Translations under genes and position numbers: made by a program | Shown: positions 12,067-16,474 of the stretch, piece by piece | Position numbering within the stretch: the stretch's first letter is position 1 | Layout: each line of letters starts with the position of its first letter | Notes under the pieces: model-generated | Told to the model about the DNA's origin: nothing | The model's input: the letters and a program-made list of their open reading frames with translations, nothing else | The model's database searches: none | Assembly (NCBI GenBank): GCA_031284105.1 | Contig: JAITAN010000113.1 | Coordinates: 1-16,474 of the forward strand | Direction: 5' to 3' | Length of the DNA: 16,474 nt | Source of the DNA: Treponema sp. | GTDB taxonomy: Bacteria; Spirochaetota; Spirochaetia; Treponematales; Breznakiellaceae

Positions 12067-12465
12067 TCATCTAACCGGTATTCCCATTATATATAAGTTG
12101 TAATTATTAACCGCTTTTTGCGTGCTTTGCCGGTACAAGTCCCCTGTTATAATCGCCCATGCAAATGCGCGCCGCTCATATTCTTTTCTATATAATATAC
12201 TATTATTTAGATTCTCATTTGTCTGCCCATTAAGACAATAGACAAAATAGCAAAATAAAACAAAAAACTAACACACCGCATAGCGAATCCTTTCTTTTTC
12301 CTTGTCCGGCAACATCTGCATACCCGAAGGGAATATACTGAGAAACATTCCTGTGCATACGATACCTACCAAATCATAGATCGCGCATATTATAAATACA
12401 TTGCTTTCTGAAACTCTTTTTTATTATTCCGGTTTGATTAATCTATATATCGTAAATAAACCCAT
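12067..12465 (-). pseudogene. Decayed membrane-protein gene downstream of ftsK
   Basis: A single minus frame starting with ATG at 12465, 6 nt after the ftsK stop, reads protein-like text over 133 codons but contains TAA TAA at 12426-12421 and TAG at 12270-12268. The pieces are MGLFTIYRLIKPE, then SESNVFIICAIYDLVGIV and MFLSIFPSGMQMLPDKEKER, then FFVLFCYFVYCL and finally RRAFAWAIITGDLYRQ to IMGIPVR before TGA. Two hydrophobic segments suggest a small membrane protein. No family is recognised. Being in one frame throughout, it was probably inactivated by point mutations in an operon with ftsK. The pattern could be chance, so confidence is modest. Confidence 0.4.
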
Positions 12466-12470
12466 CTCGG

Positions 12471-15218
12471 CTAAACGCCTTTTAATAATTCCCTGGGTTT
12501 TGAACCTTGCGCCGGACCTACCAGTCCCCGCTGTTCCATCAACTCTACAAGCCGGGCAGCCCTGTTGTACCCTATTTTGAGACGGCGCTGTATGTAGCTT
12601 GCGCTTGCCTTTCCCTGCTGTACGACAATTTCCCATGCCTTTTCATACAACGGATCTTCGCCTCCATCAAAGAGTTCGGATTCTACGCTCTCATCCTCAT
12701 CAAAGAAAATTTCCTCGTCAATGTAGTCAGGCTCGCCAAGCGTTTTAACATATTCAACTACCCGCTCGACTTCTTCTTCAGAGACAAACGCGCCCTGCAT
12801 ACGAACGGGGAAGGGATCGACGATGCCCGCATAGAGCATGTCGCCTTTACCCAGCAGTTTTTCCGCACCGACCATGTCGATGATGATGCGGCTATCCATC
12901 TTGCTTGCCACCATGAACGCGATACGGCTGGGAATATTCGCCTTGATGAGACCGGTAATGACGTCGATGGACGGACGCTGCGTTGCAAGCACGAGGTGGA
13001 TGCCCACGGCGCGGCTCATGGCGGCTAAACGCGCCACGGTAGATTCAAGCTCCTTGCCGGTGGTTACCATGAGGTCTGCAAATTCATCAATAACCACAAC
13101 AATATACGGCATGTGTTCAACGGCTATGTTCCGTTCTTTTATGCGCCTATTATAGCTCTTTATATCCCGCACGCCCATTGAATCAAGACACGCATAGCGG
13201 CGTTCCATCTCGCAGATGCAGTACTGGAGCGCCTGAAACGCCTTTTTAGGCTCGGTTATCACCGGCGTCAGGAGGTGCGGAATATCGTTGTAGAGCTTAA
13301 GCTCCACGATCTTCGGGTCAATGAGGATGAGCCGCACTTCCGCAGGGGATCGCTGGTACAGAATGGAAAGGATCATGGCGTTTACGCACACGGACTTACC
13401 GGAACCGGTAGCGCCCGCTATGAGAAGATGCGGCATTTGGGTAAGATCGGTGGTCTGCGCCTCGCCGGTAATGTCCTTGCCCAGCACAACCGGAATGCCC
13501 AGCCGCTTCCCATCATGTTCATTTTCCAACTGGTCTTCTATGATTTCGGCAAAGGACACGATATTCCGCCTGACGTTCGGTACTTCGATGCCGACCGCGT
13601 GTTTGCCGGGGATAGGGGCGACAATACGCACGGACTGGGCCGCGAGACGAAGCGCAATGTTGTCTTGCAGATTGACGATCCTTGAGAGCTTTACTCCGGG
13701 CGCGGGCAGTATTTCAAACATCGTGATGACCGGCCCCTTGCGTATGCCCGTAACCTCCGCCTGAATCTTGAATTCGTTAAGCGTTTTCTTGAGGGTTTCA
13801 GCCGCATCCTGTGTCGCCTTATCTATAATCCAGTACTGTCCGTCCAGATATTCGTTGAGGATGCCCAGTACAGGTATCCGATACGTTTTCCATTTTCTCG
13901 GCAAAGCCGCATGGAGTACCGGAGATCGCTGCGTAGGCGAGGCGGCGGTTATCGCTTCTTCTCCGGGTTCTTCCACATCCTGTGTATCCGGTTCAAACTG
14001 TTCCGCATAATCACCCGTGATCTCATCGGGATCGTATTCAAAGGGTTCAGGCAGGTCGATATACGCTGCCGGCGTTGCACCCGTTTTTTCAGGGTTCCTG
14101 TCTTGAGGCTCATGTACGGGGGGCTTTTGCGGATAATCCGCCTCATCGGTGATTTCTTCGGGACGATAATCAAACGGTATGGGAATATCAATATACATTA
14201 CGGAGGGCGGCACCGTTTCTCCCTGAACGTGCGATTCTTTCACGGTTGCGGATAGATGAGCCGTTGCGGGGGAAGCTTCTTCCTGCCCGTACTCTGCTAT
14301 ATCTTCCGCCTCGCGCTGCTTTTCTGGGTAGACCGCGCCATCGGTGATTTCTTTCGGCGCATCATGGAATATGTCGGGAACGTCAACATACGCGGCAGGC
14401 TGATCGGTGCTATGAGTATCGGCAGGTTCATTTCCGCTCTTGCCGGGCTTTGCCTTTCCTTTTTCCCATGTTTTTTTTAATTCATTGAAGGCTTGAGCGC
14501 TGCTCAAAGGTTTTGGGCGAGGAAGATCTATCTCTATGTCATCCTCATCATACAGTATGGCGGCAGAGGCGCGTGTTTCTTCCGCACCGGATTCTTCCGG
14601 CACATGAGGTTCTTTGCTTATGATGGTCAGGAATTCTATGTTCCGGCTTTTTGGTTTATCTTGAATCGGGTCGCCGTTTTTCGCACGGGACGGCTCATCG
14701 GTAGAGTTATAGGGATCTAGCGTAGAGGTTTCCGTTGCGTTTGGACTTTCTTTTTGGAATAGTAATTCGTTAAAGATAAGAATGGCGATGAGTTCAATAA
14801 ATATACAGAACAATATAATACAGATATAGCCCACCTTGCCGGTCAGTTGCAGAAACTCGGAGGTTTCGGATAGCGCATCAAACTGATGAAAATGGGCGTA
14901 GCCAATGGCTAATGTTACAAAAGGCGCCAGTGAAGAACCTAATGCAAAGATACGCGCAGGTTTGTACGCCGGCTCCATTAAAAGGACCGCTGCCCAGAGC
15001 AAGTACAACGGTACGGCAAACGCCAAAATTCCATACGCATTTGCAAAGAAAGCGCCTAAAGGTAGCGTGATATTTGGTAAATCAAACAAGCCGTCAGTTA
15101 CGGCGAACCCTGTATAAAGGGCGCATATAATCAGGATTCCTCCCCCCGCTAATACGCCTATACGGAATGGAGATATATGAGAAACCGTTTGTTGTTGATG
15201 AGGGTCACTACTTTTCAA
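12471..15218 (-). CDS. ftsK: DNA translocase FtsK/SpoIIIE
   Basis: 915 residues. FtsK pumps chromosome DNA through the closing septum toward dif. Four membrane segments lie in residues 19-155. A long acidic, Pro-rich linker (about 160-440) contains three copies of an (A/M)Y(I/V)D(I/V/L)P...EIT unit near 272, 337 and 379. The motor follows: GATGSGKS Walker A at 602-609, IDEFADL Walker B with Asp711-Glu712, and LATQRPS. The C-terminal gamma winged helix (about 850-912) includes ASASYIQRRLKIGYNRAARL, which reads polar DNA sequences. The start is a TTG at 15218 with AAGG 8 nt upstream; no ATG fits. It lies 31 nt after the transglycosylase stop, probably one operon. Confidence 0.97.
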   Translation of the reverse strand: MKSSDPHQQQTVSHISPFRIGVLAGGGILIICALYTGFAVTDGLFDLPNITLPLGAFFANAYGILAFAVPLYLLWAAVLLMEPAYKPARIFALGSSLAPFVTLAIGYAHFHQFDALSETSEFLQLTGKVGYICIILFCIFIELIAILIFNELLFQKESPNATETSTLDPYNSTDEPSRAKNGDPIQDKPKSRNIEFLTIISKEPHVPEESGAEETRASAAILYDEDDIEIDLPRPKPLSSAQAFNELKKTWEKGKAKPGKSGNEPADTHSTDQPAAYVDVPDIFHDAPKEITDGAVYPEKQREAEDIAEYGQEEASPATAHLSATVKESHVQGETVPPSVMYIDIPIPFDYRPEEITDEADYPQKPPVHEPQDRNPEKTGATPAAYIDLPEPFEYDPDEITGDYAEQFEPDTQDVEEPGEEAITAASPTQRSPVLHAALPRKWKTYRIPVLGILNEYLDGQYWIIDKATQDAAETLKKTLNEFKIQAEVTGIRKGPVITMFEILPAPGVKLSRIVNLQDNIALRLAAQSVRIVAPIPGKHAVGIEVPNVRRNIVSFAEIIEDQLENEHDGKRLGIPVVLGKDITGEAQTTDLTQMPHLLIAGATGSGKSVCVNAMILSILYQRSPAEVRLILIDPKIVELKLYNDIPHLLTPVITEPKKAFQALQYCICEMERRYACLDSMGVRDIKSYNRRIKERNIAVEHMPYIVVVIDEFADLMVTTGKELESTVARLAAMSRAVGIHLVLATQRPSIDVITGLIKANIPSRIAFMVASKMDSRIIIDMVGAEKLLGKGDMLYAGIVDPFPVRMQGAFVSEEEVERVVEYVKTLGEPDYIDEEIFFDEDESVESELFDGGEDPLYEKAWEIVVQQGKASASYIQRRLKIGYNRAARLVELMEQRGLVGPAQGSKPRELLKGV

Positions 15219-15249
15219 TCACGCTACCTTAACATCCTAAACATCTCTG

Positions 15250-16474
15250 TTAGAGGTGTCTTTTTTTCAGAATATCGGCAAGAACATCTTCCATATTCAA
15301 ATTATAATACAAATACCCGTAAACCGCTGCCGCTGCCGCAACTCGTTTACCGTATTCCCGTGTTTCGGTTATGCCTATGGTTTCCAGAAACAGATCATCG
15401 GGAAGCAGGGGTTCCGCTGCACGGAGCCTTCTTACTCTGTTTGGTCCGCCGTTGTACCCGAGCAATGCGGAAAGAATAGTATCCGTCCGCCCGATAAGGT
15501 ACGAAAGGTAATACGAGCCGATATGTACGTTTACATCAGGGTCTTTCAAATTCAGTTCGATCTCAGAATAGTTGGGACCGCCCTCTTTGCGTATTCGTTC
15601 CGCCATTTCCTCTCCCGTAAAGTCCATTATCTGTGCGAGTCCTTCCGCGCCTGCCGATGAAATCGCCGATGCGCTGAATGCGCTTTCGGTTCTGATAAGC
15701 CCAAACAGTACGGCTTCGCTTATGTCCGCCTGCTCCGCATATTTTTTTATTATAGCATAAAACGGTCTGGGATAATAGAGGATCATATCGGAAAAAGTAA
15801 GCGAATAGTCTTCCGCGCTCATATATGAACCGATAAAACGTATTGCTTCATAGTATTGCCCGTCATCGGAAAGGGCCCGAGCCAGTATACGCGATTCGTG
15901 CAGGGTGAGCGTCTGGGCCGACTGCCGGATATAGGGAAACGCATACGGCGAAGCCCCGTATTCAAAAAAACCAAGCAGAAAGTCCATATTTCCGGCTTTA
16001 TCAGACTCGGCGTCTTCAACGCGTTTTGGGGCTTTCTTCTTTTTTTCCGCTTCTTCGATCTTTTTGGGATTTTCATTGGGATTTTCTATAAAGACGTGTT
16101 CTCCAAGGTACGAGGCGCTGAGCGTCCGGTAATAAAAGGAAGCGGTCCGCTCCTCATAGGCTAATCTGAAAAAAGAGCCGGCAAAGCCGTCTAAACCCGT
16201 ATATGCTGCGGCTTCTGCCGCCGGTATGTAACCTTCGGAGACGATCCTCCCGATGATATACGCATATTGTGCTATTGTCGCGCCGTCGGCGTATTGCACG
16301 CCCTGCATGGTCCTGATGCTGCTGAAAATTTCCAGCAGCCTTGTCCATGTATGTTCCGCAACAGCAATCTGACACAACTCGCCTAAAATATCAGAAAAGT
16401 ATGAGGCATCATGCCACTGTTTTGCATAGATACGGAGCAGGGGAATCACCTTACCGGGGGACTGTTTAAGCGTA
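15250..16474 (-). CDS. Soluble lytic murein transglycosylase-like protein (5' end beyond window)
   Basis: The frame is open to the window edge, reading KQSPGKVIPLLRIYAKQ before the first GTG (16449), so the N-terminus is outside. The C-terminal catalytic SLT domain starts at about 15740 on the DNA: GLIRTESAFS with the catalytic Glu, SSAGAEGLAQIM, then NVHIGSYYLSYLI and LLGYNGGPNRV, all Slt70-type motifs, and ends near REYGKRV. The upstream part is helical, as in the alpha-superhelix of Slt70, and includes a very basic, low-complexity stretch PKKIEEAEKKKKAPKR. The enzyme cleaves glycan strands to 1,6-anhydromuropeptides. It precedes ftsK with a 31-nt gap, so the two are likely co-transcribed. 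Confidence 0.92.
   Translation of the reverse strand, partial: TLKQSPGKVIPLLRIYAKQWHDASYFSDILGELCQIAVAEHTWTRLLEIFSSIRTMQGVQYADGATIAQYAYIIGRIVSEGYIPAAEAAAYTGLDGFAGSFFRLAYEERTASFYYRTLSASYLGEHVFIENPNENPKKIEEAEKKKKAPKRVEDAESDKAGNMDFLLGFFEYGASPYAFPYIRQSAQTLTLHESRILARALSDDGQYYEAIRFIGSYMSAEDYSLTFSDMILYYPRPFYAIIKKYAEQADISEAVLFGLIRTESAFSASAISSAGAEGLAQIMDFTGEEMAERIRKEGGPNYSEIELNLKDPDVNVHIGSYYLSYLIGRTDTILSALLGYNGGPNRVRRLRAAEPLLPDDLFLETIGITETREYGKRVAAAAAVYGYLYYNLNMEDVLADILKKRHL

Noticed and set aside
12268..12270. UAG read as pyrrolysine or suppressed
   Set aside because: Two further stops lie upstream in the same frame, so decay is the simpler explanation.

Overview
The window looks like a chromosomal segment of a spirochaete, most likely a host-associated Treponema. 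The grounds are a FliJ-like/FliL-like gene pair, a Treponema-style repeat lipoprotein, an uvrB of ordinary spirochaetal size, an FtsK with a long acidic linker, and short promoter-to-ATG distances. The organism assignment is inferred from protein character, not from a database search. Moderately GC-rich housekeeping genes alternate with AT-rich accessory genes and decayed DNA.

Left part (1-3288): the last codons of an unidentified gene, then an unbroken array of fifty 23-bp tandem repeats in two families (125-352 and 353-1270), then a structured leader and a lipoprotein made of three tandem domains, closed by a strong terminator. Next, on the + strand, come fliJ and a FliL-like membrane protein (3289-4292), preceded by an extended -10 promoter only about 12 nt upstream of the ATG.

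Middle part (4385-7898, all - strand): uvrB, then a three-gene overlapping operon of a small membrane protein, an ECF sigma factor and its HX3CX2C zinc anti-sigma factor. uvrB and the operon both have promoters whose predicted transcription start falls on or next to the ATG, so both mRNAs look leaderless.

Accessory island (about 7900-10360): the C-terminal end of an outer-membrane beta-barrel gene, an IS5-type transposase in two pieces with an AT-rich dinB gene sitting between them, and an AT-rich SAM methyltransferase carrying a 14-G homopolymer just before its SAM-binding motif. Both AT-rich genes have near-consensus promoters of their own and a GCATAAC motif just after the stop codon; dinB is enclosed by a 16-bp inverted repeat. 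This is the most interesting part: a nested, cassette-like insertion zone with a probable phase-variable methyltransferase.

Right part (10464-16474, all - strand): a D-alanyl-D-alanine carboxypeptidase, a gene-poor stretch with a striking nested stem-loop region, a membrane-protein pseudogene with in-frame stop codons, ftsK, and the C-terminal part of a lytic transglycosylase that runs off the window. Carboxypeptidase, transglycosylase and FtsK together suggest a cell-wall and division neighbourhood.
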